A stretch of 64,000 nt of DNA, from the NCBI GenBank assembly GCA_033439795.1, contig JAUTDP010000003.1:3968001-4032000 (forward strand), given 5' to 3'. A model generated the notes under the pieces. That model worked only from the letters and a program-made list of their open reading frames with translations. It was not told where the DNA came from and did not search any database. Positions 1 to 12,361 of this stretch are shown one piece after another. A program made the position numbers and the translations under genes. The DNA is from Sordaria brevicollis. Lineage: Eukaryota; Ascomycota; Sordariomycetes; Sordariales; Sordariaceae. The first letter of the stretch is position 1; the number at the start of each line of letters is the position of its first letter.

Positions 1-357
1 AATTGGACTTCGCTCGAAACAACAGCACCCAATTTTGAACAAACAACCACAACTTACGCTCTCCGATTTTGCGCTTTGGTAGTCGACGTTGACGACGACA
101 CCCTCCCGTCTCCCTTTTTGTTGCGCCATTCGGTCATCGTCGCGGACGGCTGCTGGCCGTTCGCTGCCATCCGCTGGTGCCTTTGAGTCGACCTTTCGAC
201 GACAATATGCGAACCGACTGATTGCCCCCCGATCCTGGGCGTTGAGGGCCATTTCCGACCCTTCACTTATTTACACCAACGACAAGATAGTATATTCAAC
301 CGATATTACCACTAATTCGACCCACCTAACCACGAAGCGAGTCCAACTGTCGCAACC
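1..357 (+). promoter_or_regulatory. Upstream region and 5' leader of the CorA gene
   Basis: Pyrimidine-rich sequence with CAAC/ACCA tracts close to the ATG, typical of a filamentous fungal 5' leader. An overlapping open frame at 89-508 runs into the CorA coding region in another frame and resembles nothing I know. No TATA box or factor site stands out. Confidence 0.4.
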
Positions 358-2320
358 ATGTCTGACCAGGAGGAAAACGCGGGGAACTCTGGGTACTCGA
401 CCCCAGTGCCCGAACTCGATGACCACCGAAATCAGTCTGTGTCTGTCCAACGACCTGACCGTCCTCGCCGCGGAACATTCGATTCCCTATACGGCCCAGG
501 GCAGGTGATTGAGCCAGCCCCAACCCATAGCGACTCCTACCAAGGCACGAGAGTCCGGGATTTTGAGGAAGCCGTTGTTGATGAGGAGGATCAGGAGAAC
601 TCGCCAGTTTACAGGAGAGACCGGCGAGGAACTGTGGAATCCCAGTTGGATGTTCGGTCGATCTCCCCTCCGAACTCGGTCAAGGCTTTTGCAGAAGCAC
701 GCCGAAGGGAGCGTGACTTCTCCTTCTCTGAACCAACGAGACCCGAGCGTCGAGCTGAGGACCTTCCCGAGCTACAACGGACTGCTTCTGTTGTCAGTCG
801 CCATACCTATCGCAGCAAGCAGCCGACGGTGATTGATGATACCGCCAGCTTAGCTACCAACAAATCCGCGGAGGATGATGTCTGTTTCCCTTTGCAGGAC
901 GAGCATAGGGATGACAACTTGCATATCGATTTCCATTACCTGGAGACCTTTATCAAGGCCGAAAACGAAGCTCGGCAAGCAGCTCGCCGTCCCTCAGCTA
1001 TTCGTGTCTTCCCCGATCTGCGGCCTGCTGAGCCCGATGTCTCACCCGCTATCCCCATGGTAACATTGGATGGGGATATCCTTTCGGCCCCCTCAGAGAC
1101 GGATCTCCGGCGGGAAAAGACTCATGAGACCGATGGCGAGTCTGAGGACAAGAAGGCTGTACAGCCTCCACAGCCTCCTGTTGACCAAAGTCGCGTCAGC
1201 TTCTTCTCCTCAGCATGGGAGTCTACAATCCATGCTGCGGATCTCGAGGGTCTGATTTTGCCCGGCGAGGATATTCGTGGACTCTTCAGTTTCCCGAAGG
1301 GTGAGACCGATGGAGTCTGGTGGCTCAACATGAACAACCCGTCCGAAGAGGAAGTTCGTGCGGTCTGCAGAGCCTTCGGTATCCATCCTTTGACGATCGA
1401 GGATATCACCACCCAGGAATCACGGGAGAAAATCGAACTTTTCCCATCATATTACTTTGCCTCATTCCGATCGTTCTTTATCGAGGTAGAGGAACCGACC
1501 GGCGAGAAGGAATTCATGCCCTTCAACATCTATGTGGTAGTGTTCCGCGAGGGTACGCTGAGCTTCAGCTACGCTAACAATTCTCATGCCTCGCATGTGA
1601 GGAAGAGAATTACGATGTTGAAGGACTATGTCTCATTGAGTAGCGACTGGATTTGCTACGCCTTGATGTAAGTCTGGAAAATGAGCGGATGAGCCCTCTT
1701 ACTTGGGCCTGATGGTACGCATATACTAACGCGCACTTAGTGACGACATCGTCGATTCCTTTGCCCCCGAAATCAGCAAGCTCGAGAAAGAGACCGACCA
1801 GATTGAGGATGATGTGTTCATTGCTCGGTCAGACGACATGGCACAGTTCCTTAAGAAAATCGGCATCGCTCGCAAGAATGTCATGGGCTTGATGCGTTTG
1901 CTCGGTGGGAAAGCCGATGTTCTCAAAGGCTTCACCAAGAGATGTAACGAGAACTACAAGGTCACACCACGCATGGACATCGGTCTATACCTCGGTGACA
2001 TTCAGGACCACGTGGTAACCATGATGACCAACCTGGGTCACTTCGAAAAGATGCTCTCTCGTGCGCACAGCAACTACCTCGCCCAGATTTCTATCGACGG
2101 CATTATCCAGGGAACTGCTACGAACCGCGTCCTCAGCAAAATCACCCTGCTTGCTTCCATCATCGTGCCGCTCAACGTGGTGACTGGCTTGTTCGGCATG
2201 AACATTGAGGTCCCATGGCAGCACACGGAGAACCTCATTCCCTTCTTTTGCGTTCTGGCCTCTCTCCTTTCCTTCTGTATCTTGTCATACATTTTTGCGA
2301 GGCACAAAAGATGGGTATGA
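358..2320 (+). CDS. CorA-family magnesium transporter (Alr1/Mnr2-like)
   Basis: Two exons, 358-1667 and 1741-2320, joined across a 73-bp GTAAGT...TTAG intron, give 629 residues. The first ~280 residues are polar and low in complexity, as in fungal Alr1/Mnr2 cytosolic tails; the CorA core follows. The C-terminus has the diagnostic layout: TM1 at about 571-591 ending in the GMN selectivity motif (GLFGMN, residues 586-591), a short loop, TM2 at about 602-621, and a basic tail (ARHKRWV). The family forms pentameric Mg2+ channels. Whether this copy is plasma-membrane (Alr1) or vacuolar (Mnr2) cannot be read from the sequence, so no symbol is given. The start was chosen as the first in-frame ATG, preceded by CAACC. 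The family is certain, the subtype is not. Confidence 0.93.
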
Positions 2321-3131
2321 GCCAAACGGGGTCGAACTTGCATTCGAGGCAAGGCAGGACCTGGTTTCTGTTGCTACTTGCTTTTTGATTTGGTATTGGG
2401 GAAGAAAAAAAACTGCAGAGCGACGTCAAGGAGATGGATGTAATGGGATGGGTTTGTGTGGCGGCATGTTTGACTTTCAAAAGACATACGTATCTCTTTA
2501 TACATCCTTTTTGGACGGATTAGACCATAGATGCGTTCGTAGATACCCAAGAGAGTTTTCCTTTGGAGTTGGCTAAGGTTGTTTCTGTTCCAACGTCAGG
2601 AGCAGCAAAGGACGTTGTATTATCTTACCTTATGTTGTGTGGCAACAGTGATTGTTGGATTTTCACCTCTCGGGTGGTAGGAAAACATCATTTCAATCAT
2701 TTGATAGATTGCGGAACAATACATTCGAAGTTCCAATTTATCAGCGACCTTGAACGTTCACGATTGAAAAGTGAAGTGTTGGAAATGAAGGCGCTTCCTC
2801 ACCAAAAAGAGCATCAAGTCTAGAGATACACGGAGCTCCCATTGGCTGCTGCGCACCTCGAAAAGAATCTTTATCCCACATGCTGTGCTCAACTTCCCCA
2901 CGGCAGGCAAATACGTGCCCGCCAAAAAGCTTCACGAGCTCCATCCGGCATGTCCAATCCAATTGCACGCTACGACGATATCGATTGAACCTCTTTCCGG
3001 TTGTTATCCAAATCTTGATAACATTCAGACTTTATTTCCACCACGATATATCTTAATCGCAACCTATTGAACTACCACAACCGTACAAACAACCAAACCC
3101 CGCCAAACGAACCACCGAAACAACCAGCACA
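2321..3131. other. Intergenic: CorA 3' end and tim8 promoter
   Basis: No gene seen. The first part is the CorA 3' region with A-rich stretches near 2404. An inverted CCAAT box (ATTGG) lies at about 2839-2843, some 290 bp before the tim8 ATG, and the last 60 bp is an AC-rich leader. Open frames here are short and resemble nothing known. Confidence 0.4.
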
Positions 3132-3622
3132 ATGGATATTCCCCAGGCCGACCTCGATCTCCTCAACGAGAAGGACAAGAACGAGCTTCGCAGCTTCATT
3201 TCCGCCGAGACGCAGCGCCAGAGGGTGCAAGGACGTATGTTACACTTTCTACCTCTACGCCAACAATTTCCATGCTTTGGCCATGGGTTCAGGACCCAGT
3301 CCTTGTCCCCTTCCACTTGGATCAAACCCATACTTCTTCCCTTTCCCTTCTCCATGACCTTTGTCCAAGTCATCCTCCTCGCATATCCTCCACCCACCAG
3401 CTATTACAAACATTGTACAGGTAACTAACCCCGACAAACAAAACAGAAACCCACGCCCTCACCGACCAGTGCTGGAAGAAATGCGTCACCTCCCCCATCA
3501 AGTCCAACCAGCTCGACAAGAACGAGGTCAGCTGCATGGCCGACTGCGTCGCCCGCTTCCTGGACGTCAACCTGGCCATTGTCAGCCACGTCCAGAAGCT
3601 CACCGGTGGTGGCAAGCAGTAA
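3132..3622 (+). CDS. tim8: Mitochondrial import inner membrane translocase subunit Tim8
   Basis: Exons 3132-3234 and 3447-3622 flank a 212-bp intron (donor GTATGT, branch-like CTAAC at 3424-3428, acceptor ACAG) and encode 92 residues, the usual size for small Tims. The defining twin CX3C motifs are present: C43-WKK-C47 and C64-MAD-C68, 16 residues apart. In the family these form two intramolecular disulfides. Tim8 pairs with Tim13 in a 70-kDa intermembrane-space chaperone that carries hydrophobic precursors such as Tim23 to the TIM22 machinery. The N-terminus (MDIPQADLDLL) and the end (VQKLTGGGKQ) match filamentous-fungal Tim8 as I recall it. The intron restores the frame between the helix-rich N-terminus and the first cysteine pair. 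The gene converges on uL23. Confidence 0.95.
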
Positions 3623-4594
3623 ATGGGTTTACATCCATAAGACTGAACCTTGATAACATGGATGTGTTTGTAGGAGGCGCGGGAAGATGAGGAAGGGGAG
3701 AGCAGGAAGAGGAAGAGAGAGGAAGAGGGAGGGAGGGAAGTGCGTTTGCGTCGGGGAATCGAGATCCGTTCTGGTCTGACGCGCGGACTGGGCTGGTTGA
3801 TACTGCTCGGTCACTGTGGGCTTGGAACCTGCTTTCCTCGGAAGACTTGGGCAAGGCTTGGGAGAGAGTACGGCCGAGGTATCCGATGTGGTACACGGCT
3901 CTGCGATCGCTTGGCTCGGTATCCTTAGGTACGCTCAAGTTCACAATGGGACTGGGAGGAAACAAGGGAGAGAATGAAGTTCTTGCTGGAGACTTGAATC
4001 CCTTCCGACATGGCGTTACCAGAGACAGCCATACGCGAAAATTGCTACGGTTGGGTCTAGAGGCGTGTACGATTATGTAGGGAGCAAGCGAAAGATCAAA
4101 AGGGTATAACGGGCAAGGAAAAGGATCATTGGGCATGAAGATACTTCAAGAGACATGGACGATAGACAGAAGGTCATTCTTGTAGCAGGATATGTACGGA
4201 AGCATACGACGATACATAGCGAAATGTTCGACTCTAGAAGCACAGAGTGACGACGACCAGCAGGCTGACATGACTACAACATGGTGTACAAAAATACCAC
4301 AACGACCGCATTTGTATGAGAACACAAGATGTCAGATTCAAGTCTTAGAACAAGATCTATGGCTTGCAAGGGAGAGAGGGAGTTGCAGCAATGGCCCATT
4401 TTGGTCATGTCTGATGGAACGGAGCAGAATAGTTGTGAGAAACTTTCATTTCCATTGCCATGAACCAAAATGCCAGGGGGTATCAGACGCCGACTTCTTT
4501 TTTTCCGTAAAACAGTTCAAACCCGTGTTGCCCCTTGTGAAGATAAGTTTTATCCCGAATCTTGTGTATTTCCCATAGCTATGAAATCGCTAGT
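3623..4594. other. Intergenic between convergent tim8 and uL23
   Basis: Both genes end toward this stretch, so it should hold two 3' UTRs. A purine tract of GA/GGA runs at about 3684-3740, just after the tim8 stop. The frames at 3600-4136 (-) and 4192-4578 (+) have no recognisable domain and I do not call them genes. Confidence 0.4.
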
Positions 4595-5426
4595 TTAGAC
4601 AAGGCCGAGCTTGGTGGCAGCAATGTCGAGGGCATCGACATCGGCAGTGAGGCGAGCAAAGGCCTTCTTGGAGCCGTCAGGGCTGTAGGTGGCAAAGTTA
4701 GTAGCCGGTTCCAAGTCGATGGATGTTGTAAGGAGCAAAAACATACCGGATCAAGGTGTTGATCTTGACGGTGTCGATGTCATAGAGCTTCTTAAGAGCC
4801 TGCTTGATCTGGGCCTTGTTGGCCTTGACATCGACGATGAAGACGAGGGTGTTCTGCTCCTCGATCTTCTTAAGGGCACCCTCGGTGTTCAAGGGGTGGA
4901 CGATGACCTTGTGCTCATCGAGACGGGGCTCGTGAGGGATCGACTTGCGAGGGTACTTGGGAGCCCGGGACAGCTGAAGAGTCTTGGGGCGGTGGAAGGT
5001 GGTCGAGTATCTGACCTTGGTCTTCTTGTGGGAGTGAACCTGCAGAGAGAATTCCGATCAGCAACAGAACGACACCAAACCACCGGATCGCGAGAGTTGC
5101 AAAAACTTACACCCTTGAGGGCAGCCTGGGCAGCCTTCTTGGCCTGAGCGCCCTTGCCGGCCTTAGAGGCACCGCCTATCCATAGAATCCCTCGTCAGCA
5201 AAAGCATTCGCCTGGAGCAAGATGATGCCAGAATCTTGTCCAAACTCGCAAAGTCTGCTGCTGCTTTGGTGCATCACCTCGGATGCCATTTCGCGACAAA
5301 GAGGATCCGCATTGTGCGCGGGGCGAGCATATTTGTCGAGTCGTTCAAATCATTCTTGGTCGAAAATCGTCGCTTTGAGATTTTGAGGTTCTTTCAAGTA
5401 CCTTTCTTGGTATCCTTAGGGGCCAT
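4595..5426 (-). CDS. rpl25: 60S ribosomal protein uL23 (yeast Rpl25)
   Basis: Four exons on the minus strand (5426-5402, 5175-5111, 5039-4747, 4682-4595) total 471 nt and encode 156 residues, the normal fungal length. Every junction is GT-AG and keeps frame; the introns are 226, 71 and 64 bp. The basic N-terminal extension (MAPKDTKKG..., Lys/Ala-rich) is typical of eukaryotic uL23 and carries its nuclear import signal in yeast. The conserved globular domain spans about residues 75-156 ([32 protein letters not shown]). uL23 binds 25S rRNA domain III near the exit tunnel and docks SRP and nascent-chain factors. The longer in-frame ATG upstream is rejected because MAPKDTK is the family start. 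A 226-bp first intron right after a 25-bp first exon is common in fungal ribosomal protein genes. Confidence 0.97.
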
Positions 5427-5999
5427 TGCTGCGATTTCTGCTGTCGTCGGGCTAAGAAATCGGGATTCTCGCTGGTCGTTGTCGGGGAGGAGAAAAGTTC
5501 GCTTTTTGGCTGAAATTTGGTGGAGGAAAAAGTGTGCGTGCGGGTGCATGTGGCTTAGCGCTGTGGCTGCCGTGGGATTGGCAGGGGTTGAGCTGCGCAA
5601 ACCTAGTGCAAACGAGCTTTAAGCCACACCAAAAGTCCACTTTCGCGAAATATACTCCACAGTATTTTGAATCTCGACCTCCGATCACTTTGTCGCTGCC
5701 GCCCTCCGTCATTCACTTCACCGTCATGATGCGCGCTCCAATTCACCTTCTGCCCTTTCGAACTTGGCTCGTCGGATGAAAGTCGCTTTGAGCAATTGGC
5801 ATTATCCGAAAGCTTCAAGCATCACTTTCTTGCTGTTACTAAGGGCATTTGAGAACAGAAGGCAGGTGTTGCTTTGCTAACTGCAGCTTCTTGAACAACA
5901 ATCCGAAACAACACCGCCTTGCTGGTACGGATTCTGAGGCTAAATATTGAGGCTTTTCGAGTATATCGCTTCTTGCACCACGCCCCGCAAAAAGGAATC
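5427..5999. promoter_or_regulatory. Bidirectional promoter, uL23 / Bmt2-type methyltransferase
   Basis: The 573 bp between the divergent start codons must hold both promoters and both leaders. Both products act on the 60S subunit: one is a structural protein, the other modifies 25S rRNA. A CCAAT pentamer lies near 5737 (GCTCCAATTC), with TTTTCG/CGAAA stretches on either side. No TATA box is obvious. Confidence 0.5.
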
Positions 6000-6917
6000 A
6001 TGGCACCCAAGCAAGGAGCAGGCAAGAGCCTAGCAGCCGGTCGTCCGCCCATGGCTACGCGACCTAAGAAGAAGGGACCAGTCAAGAACCTGGCAGCAGG
6101 CCGCCCACCCACGATCACGAAGCCTAAGTCACTTGCACGGAAAACCACGAAGTTAATCATCAACAAGCTCCATCTCCTGGAGAAGAGGAAAGCGCAAGCT
6201 GTCAAGAAGGGTGATAGCGCACAGATTGCAGCTATCGAGGCGGAGATCGAGGCGTTGGGCGGTATCGAGAAGTATCAGGAAGCAAGTCTCCAGGGGCAGA
6301 GACACGATCGGGGCGGTGACAGCTCTCATGTGCTCATGGAGTGGGTTGGGCCGTACCTCTCATCTGAGGTGTATAAGGACGGCCGGTTGCGCATGTTGGA
6401 AGTTGGGGCGTTGAGCACAAAGAACGCGTGTGCACAAAGTAACCATTTCGACATCACTCGGATCGACCTCAACAGCCAGGAGCCCGGTATCCTTCAGCAG
6501 GACTTTATGAAACGCCCATTACCGAAAGATCAGTCGGAGAAGTTCGACATCATCAGCCTTTCGTTGGTACTCAACTTCGTCCCAGATCACAAAGACCGAG
6601 GCAAGATGCTTGTCCGCACAACGCAATTTCTCACATCACCGAAGCAGTTCTCCGGTACAACTGCCGCTTTCTTTCCGAGTCTGTTCCTTGTTCTACCGGC
6701 TCCTTGTGTTACGAATTCGCGGTATCTGGACGAAGAGAGGTTGACCGCCATCATGGAATCGATCGGGTATCAGGTGGTAGAGTCCAAGACGACCCAACGT
6801 CTGGTCTATTACTTGTGGAAGAGAACATCGGATCAGGTTGGTAACGACAAGCCGTTCCGCAAGGAGGAGATACGTTCCGGGCCAACGCGTAACAACTTTG
6901 CCATCACAATGGTTTGA
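6000..6917 (+). CDS. bmt2: 25S rRNA adenine-N1 methyltransferase, Bmt2 type
   Basis: An intronless frame of 305 residues. Residues 1-45 are basic and contain the heptapeptide LAAGRPP twice (11-17 and 31-37), an AT-hook-like low-complexity nucleolar tail. The Rossmann methyltransferase core begins with motif I at LEVGAL (133-138), followed by an acidic motif II (RIDLNS) and motif IV-like FDIISLSLVLNFVPD, all characteristic of Bmt2. The C-terminus RSGPTRNNFAITMV is also family-typical. Bmt2 in yeast installs m1A2142 on 25S rRNA in the nucleolus using SAM. I chose the ATG at 6000 over the in-frame ATG at 5919, because MAPK begins the basic tail and the upstream codons look non-coding. The symbol follows yeast usage. 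Confidence 0.9.
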   Translation: MAPKQGAGKSLAAGRPPMATRPKKKGPVKNLAAGRPPTITKPKSLARKTTKLIINKLHLLEKRKAQAVKKGDSAQIAAIEAEIEALGGIEKYQEASLQGQRHDRGGDSSHVLMEWVGPYLSSEVYKDGRLRMLEVGALSTKNACAQSNHFDITRIDLNSQEPGILQQDFMKRPLPKDQSEKFDIISLSLVLNFVPDHKDRGKMLVRTTQFLTSPKQFSGTTAAFFPSLFLVLPAPCVTNSRYLDEERLTAIMESIGYQVVESKTTQRLVYYLWKRTSDQVGNDKPFRKEEIRSGPTRNNFAITMV

Positions 6918-9900
6918 GCGCATACGAAGATTTCGAATTCCATGATCCAGCTCGGTTAGGGCATGTCACCATTCTCGTCTTATGCTTACGGAATGTGACA
7001 ACCCCGACGAACATCCGATGACCCTCTTCAAGAACGTGTACGAGCAGGATTGTGTCCATTCCGAGGTTGACGACAACCTAAAATCACCCCGGGGCCCAAC
7101 TCTCTGATCCAACTTGATCAAACGCAACCACGTGAGGGTAGGAACTTCGTGTCCAGGAACTTTGGCCAGGAGCAGTGCTGGAAACCACATCGAAGGAGCT
7201 CCATGTCTTCCGACGTGGCATCAAATCTGGGACGTCTCCCATGTAGGAGCAGTGCGGTTCATCGAGAGAATCATGGGCAATTACGTGTTCTTTTGGCAAA
7301 GAAGAAAGATGCAGAGGGCCGTCTGAGTGCGGAGGAGTGTTACTATTGGGGAGACATTTTCTCGCTACTTGGCCTCTGCGTCCGCACCAGGTTGGAGCAA
7401 CTTTTGCAAGGCATACCTTGACTACGATCAGCTCTCCATCCAAGTTCGATTGCGAGACCATCCGTTATCTCGTTGAATGCGTCGTTTCTAAGGCTCTTTG
7501 CAGCCCAGCGCCTTAGGCATCCTGGGTATGCTAACGTCGTTGGATCAAGTGTTAGGCAATTTCACCTATTCGCGACAGCGAGCTGCATCATCAAGTCGGG
7601 CAATCACGTACACAACATCTTAGCAACTCCATACGTAATGCCCTTTCGGAGCCAGTATGAGCCATTGGGTCCGCCGGACGCCAACATACACAGTGCCGTC
7701 TCGGCTCCGCTGCCCCGCATCTTCCGGCCGGCGCTTCGCTGCCAGACTGCAGATAGGACCAACATACAAACAAATCATCAGGCTTTTGCTTACGCCGTCC
7801 GCCCTCGGTTCTCCTCTTCCGACACGCCGTTTCCATCGTGACTTTGGTGCACCATTCTCTGCCAAATCGACAGTCGACTATCAACGCTGGGACGCATTGT
7901 TATTGCATGAGATTATGCATCGCCGAAACCTCTGGTGAAATCACCAACCAGCCAGTGATCAACACATGGAACCTCCTCGACCCATCTGCCGTCTTGTCCA
8001 TTCGCTCTCAACCTATTGCCGACCTATCACGACCTCAACAGACCGAGTCGAGACTAGTCAATCACGGCGCACTACTGCTTACCCCGCAATCAAGAAAACT
8101 GGGCTAGGTATTACATAGCCAGCAGCCAGCCAGCCAGTCCAGCCAGCTGAACTCAACGTCAATGCGCTACCATCCGTCACCTGTGCACATGAACACACCT
8201 CCCGCATCAATGAAGTGGTGATGTGAGGGATGCGGGATGCGTGCTTGGGTTTCATGGAAAAGGCGGTGGGCAATTGTCCTGCATTGTCAGGTAGTTTTCG
8301 GCGCCCGATTCCGAGCTCGCCTAACCCAAGTGAAAAAGTCCGGGAGAACGGACGATTGATACGTGAATTTGGGATTGAACATCGTCACGGACGAGGTATT
8401 CTTCTTCCGTGGCTTCAATGCCCAGTCGAGTGTCTTTGCTTGCTTCTTTGGTTGAACGTGGACGCAAGGGGGGCCATTCGACGTCAAATGCGGAGTAAAA
8501 CTGCCGAGCGACATGAATCGAGCCCTATTCGTCCATCTCGCGCGACCTGTTAGATAGTGGAAGACAACGACTGATAGGTAGGTTGTAAGCATTGGCATCC
8601 CGTCACCACTCGGGCTCAACTCCTCAGAAACGATGATGATCAAGTTTCCCATCAGCTTCCTCGGTGCTCTTTATCCGCCATGATCCTATGATCCTAAAGA
8701 GAGCTCCTGAGCTCTCCGAGATTCCCATCATTTCTTTTCCCCCTCATCTTGAAACACAATCGGAGTCGCAAAGATAGCAGACAAGTGGCAACTCATCGGT
8801 CGATCCGTTGTAGCTTGACACAGGGCTGTCAATCAGTTTCTCCTGTCTTTCTTTCCAACTGCATTCCTGATTCTGTCACAGATGAAACGGTAGTGTCGTA
8901 GCATTGATAGACGTTTGTTAGTAGTATTTCCTATTTGGGACAATCTTCTTCAATACGTTTCCATTACACCATCAACCTCCATAGACCTTTATCCGCGCCG
9001 TCCAGCCACTTGTCTATCTGTCAGTGCAGAACCAACGAAGCGAACAGAGGTCAGGCCAAACCAACCACCGCAGATTCGGTAACTTGCGCACATTTAGCAC
9101 TTATCTCGTGATACATACACTATCAAAGAGCTATATGAGATGGGCAATCGGATCGACGCCGCCGTCATGGGACAGATAGTCTCTTGTGGAGCCCTTTTTT
9201 GATAGTGCCGGCTCTTTGCTAGTGGAAGTTGGGGAAGTTCTTGGCGATCTCGGTGACTACCAGGAGCAAGTTTAACATAACCGCAAGCTCCGTTCCGCGG
9301 ACTCTATGAAGACAGTGGTTGAGGAACTGGATGCTCGATGAAGAGGGGGTTGATAATCATCATGATGCCAACATTGGTTTGTCTTCAAAACCTTCAGCCA
9401 AAGTTAACAGCTGTGCCACTAGTATACTAGTAGTGTCGCGGGACTGTCCGTCTCTTCGCCCTACTCTACATTTTTATGAATTGATCTGTTATCAAGCTAG
9501 ATGTAGGATGATAATCGATTCTTCAGGACGAAATAATCAAGGTATTGGGCGAAGCCCTGTCTATGTTTTACTTTTCAAGAAGCTCGACATCCTGTGCGAA
9601 ATGGGTTTCTCGGCCACCTCAACCGCTTTTCGGTCGTTAGGAAGGAGATCAGAAGATCAACAACCAAATTCAGATATCCCGCCGACACTTGGACCTTGAT
9701 GCTACTAACTTGCAGAATCTGAAGATCTAAACACATTTCAAGGTTCGGAGCTGGTTAGAAAAGCTAAGACATTCAAATCACAACGGTCACCGAGGGGTGT
9801 TGATCAACAAGCCGTTTTGCAAACCGTCACAGAGTACGGAAAGTTTAGCCGTCCAAGAACTTTGTCGTCTATTGTCGTCGAGGGCAATGTAGGTAGGTAT

Positions 9901-10909
9901 TACAATTCCCAACACAACCTAGATATCACATACAAACCAACCAAATCAGAGAATCCAACCATTCAGACCTATCGAAAAACGGCTGTGGCTTGCTTTCCCA
10001 GCACCATTACAGTCACGTGTATCGTGCAAGTGTAGTACCCCAGACTTTTCCAAACGGCCCTATCACTTTCTTCTTCTTCCTCGCATGCCATGACATGTCT
10101 GGTCACACTTAGGTTGGTGTTCCGTGTACCATCTATCTCAGGATCGTATCGTATTGTATCGTACGTTGTGATACAGTTACACCACATTACCTACTGCACC
10201 AAGATCAATTCCCTCATAAACTTAGCTGAGAATTTCTGCCCCGCAAGCCGCGCTTCAGGTACTAGGTTTATGAAGTAGCATTCGGCGGAAAGTGTTACAG
10301 GTCGGATTTATCTTGGGGTGGTAGTATGTAAAAGTGGAAGGAATTAACCGCCCTGTCACTGTGGCCGCGTACAGACGCAGATTGAAGTGGAAGTCAAAGT
10401 GGAAAGAGACACCCACACCCTTCAAAGTGAAGGAAGGGACGATGGATGGGTGTGAAGGAAGGTGCACATCCACAACCTGCGTAACGGCAATACCTCGGGG
10501 TTCGCCGCCGCAGGTTTACCTACCTACATATCTGGGGTGTGATGCAGTCTAGTCTAGTCTGGTCTAGATGGTCTGAGATTTTTTTATGTCTTATGTCTCT
10601 AACTGTTGTGCAACAACGGGGCATCTGTGTGTCTGTCTGCTTGTGGCGTAGAAGGGGAAGAAAACTTGGTAAAACCTTGGTTCAGCGATGCAGTGGCCGG
10701 GATGCGGGATTCCGTTTTATAGTTTGAGTTATGTTTGGTTGATGGTTTGATGTTTTTATAGTAAGGTGAGGATGTTCTTGTTTCTGGGAAAGAGAGTGAA
10801 GTGAGTTGAGAGGGCGGTTCGGTAATACACACTTCATGATGGCACGCATAAACATTCGCAAATATGGGATGAACTGTTGGCTTTTGATACTATGGGGTTC
10901 TATCGTCCG
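6918..10909. other. Gene-poor stretch, no recognisable gene
   Basis: About 4 kb between the methyltransferase and enolase-phosphatase stop codons. Frames up to 126 codons occur in all phases but none carries a domain I recognise. From 6918 to about 7480 the + strand reads as short peptide-like runs broken by stops and frame changes, so a dead gene is possible but not demonstrated. A short CCAG/CAGC tandem run lies at about 8117-8150. TAGGTAGG-type octamers occur at 8575, 9890 and 10517. No tRNA-like B box was seen. Confidence 0.4.
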
Positions 10910-12361
10910 TCAGAGATCGCCAATCTCCTCAAAGCTCTTGATAACTCTATGCTCCTTCCTGGCTTCCTCCGATAGCTCGGCGTTGCCAGGCCTATCAACA
11001 ATGTAGCTCTGCATACCGGCCTGCTTCGCGGCCTCGACCTCCTTGACATTGTCGCTGAGGAACAGCCACTCGCCAACGGGATACTCCTGGTGCTTAGCCG
11101 CGATCTTCTCATAGCTCTCCTTCTCCTGCTTGGGGCCGGCGTTGACGGTATCAAAGAAGTCCGACAACCAAGGCAAGATATCGGACGGCTCGCCGTTGGT
11201 GTGTCCAAACAGGAGCTTCTGAGCCGGCACAGAGCCGGACGAGTAGATCATGACCTTGACACCGTTCTGCTCTCTCCAACGGGCCAGCTGGGGCGCGACA
11301 TCCGGGAAAAGAGGGGCCTTGAGCTCGCCGTTGCGGTAGCCCGTCTCCCATAGGTAACCCTGAAGGCTTTTGAGGTACGAGATCTTGAGATCCTTGCTCA
11401 TGAGATCGCGGACGTGCGCCGCGAGGGCCTCCTGGGATCCGGCATGCTCCGCGGGGAAAGCGGCACGGTAGGGCAGGAACTCGGGAGCATCCCACTTGGC
11501 TTTCAAGGTGTCCGGGAGAGCTTCAAGGGCGTAAGGGAACTATAGGTACGGCGAGGGGCGGGTTGCTGTCAGTTCTCAAAGTTGCTTATGTCTTGGGTTG
11601 ATGGCTGTCCTGTCTTGTGTGTCTCACTGAGACTATGTAGGTGGTGACTACGTAGTGAGTGATTCTCTTGTGACGTGATGTTTCTCCCAGAACAGAGCTT
11701 TACGCGCTTGCTTGCTTTCCTTAATCCTGTATCATGAATAGCCAGCCAATCGGGTTCATGATTTGAGTCCTGCACCGAGCCCATTGAGAAAGGGTAGGGG
11801 AGGGGGACACAAGAGAAAGCACAAGGAGGTTTGAGGGTAGGTAGCGGCAGCAAAGAGGCACTGCTGTTACTCTAGCCTACTGCCGTGGAACACTACCACA
11901 AACCGCAATGAGCGTCGTTGGGGACATGACGGGAAGACGGAGCTGGTGGCAGAAAGACGAGCAGAAAGGATAGGATGGTGCAATGAGGGGCATTAGAAAG
12001 GATCAGGAGACGTTGTGGTGTGGCTACCCGCATGCAACAAAAGCACTGGGGCTGGGCTGGGCCGGTCCAAGCACCAAGGAGGAGGAGGCGGTAGAGGTGG
12101 GTGTGCCTTACAAGAACGTCCTTGACAAATGAGATGGGACAGACGGTGCCCTCTGTTCGCAAGGGAGAATGTCATTAGCCAATCCATCACAACTCACACA
12201 CGCAGGACAGATGCATAGGAAATAGGTTGTGGCTATTGTTTGCGGTCTACACGAGGAGGGAAACGGAGAGCTGATGATGTGAGGTTGGAGGTTGGGGTTT
12301 TGGGACGAGGGGTAGGGTATGCAGTACCAATGTCGAGCAAGACAACCTTGACGGGAGCCAT
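10910..12361 (-). CDS. utr4: Enolase-phosphatase E1 (methionine salvage)
   Basis: Three exons (12361-12328, 12152-12112, 11539-10910) give 705 nt and 234 residues, close to yeast Utr4 (227). The split first motif is rebuilt across intron 1: VVLLDI + EGTVCPISF, giving D10-I-E12, the HAD nucleophile/acid pair of this family. Motif II is IYSSGSVPAQKLLF; motif III/IV is WLFLSDNVKEVEAAKQAG near the C-terminus. The enzyme is a Mg2+-dependent bifunctional cytosolic enolase/phosphatase that converts 2,3-diketo-5-methylthiopentyl-1-phosphate to the acireductone of the 5'-methylthioadenosine recycling pathway. Introns are 175 bp and an unusually long 572 bp (12111-11540). All junctions are GT-AG and in frame. 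An in-frame ATG 20 codons upstream is ignored because MAPVKVVLLDIEGT is the family start. Confidence 0.95.

Noticed and set aside
5919..5999. An upstream in-frame ATG for the Bmt2-type gene
   Set aside because: The 27 added residues resemble translated leader. The downstream MAPK start gives the family-like basic N-terminus.
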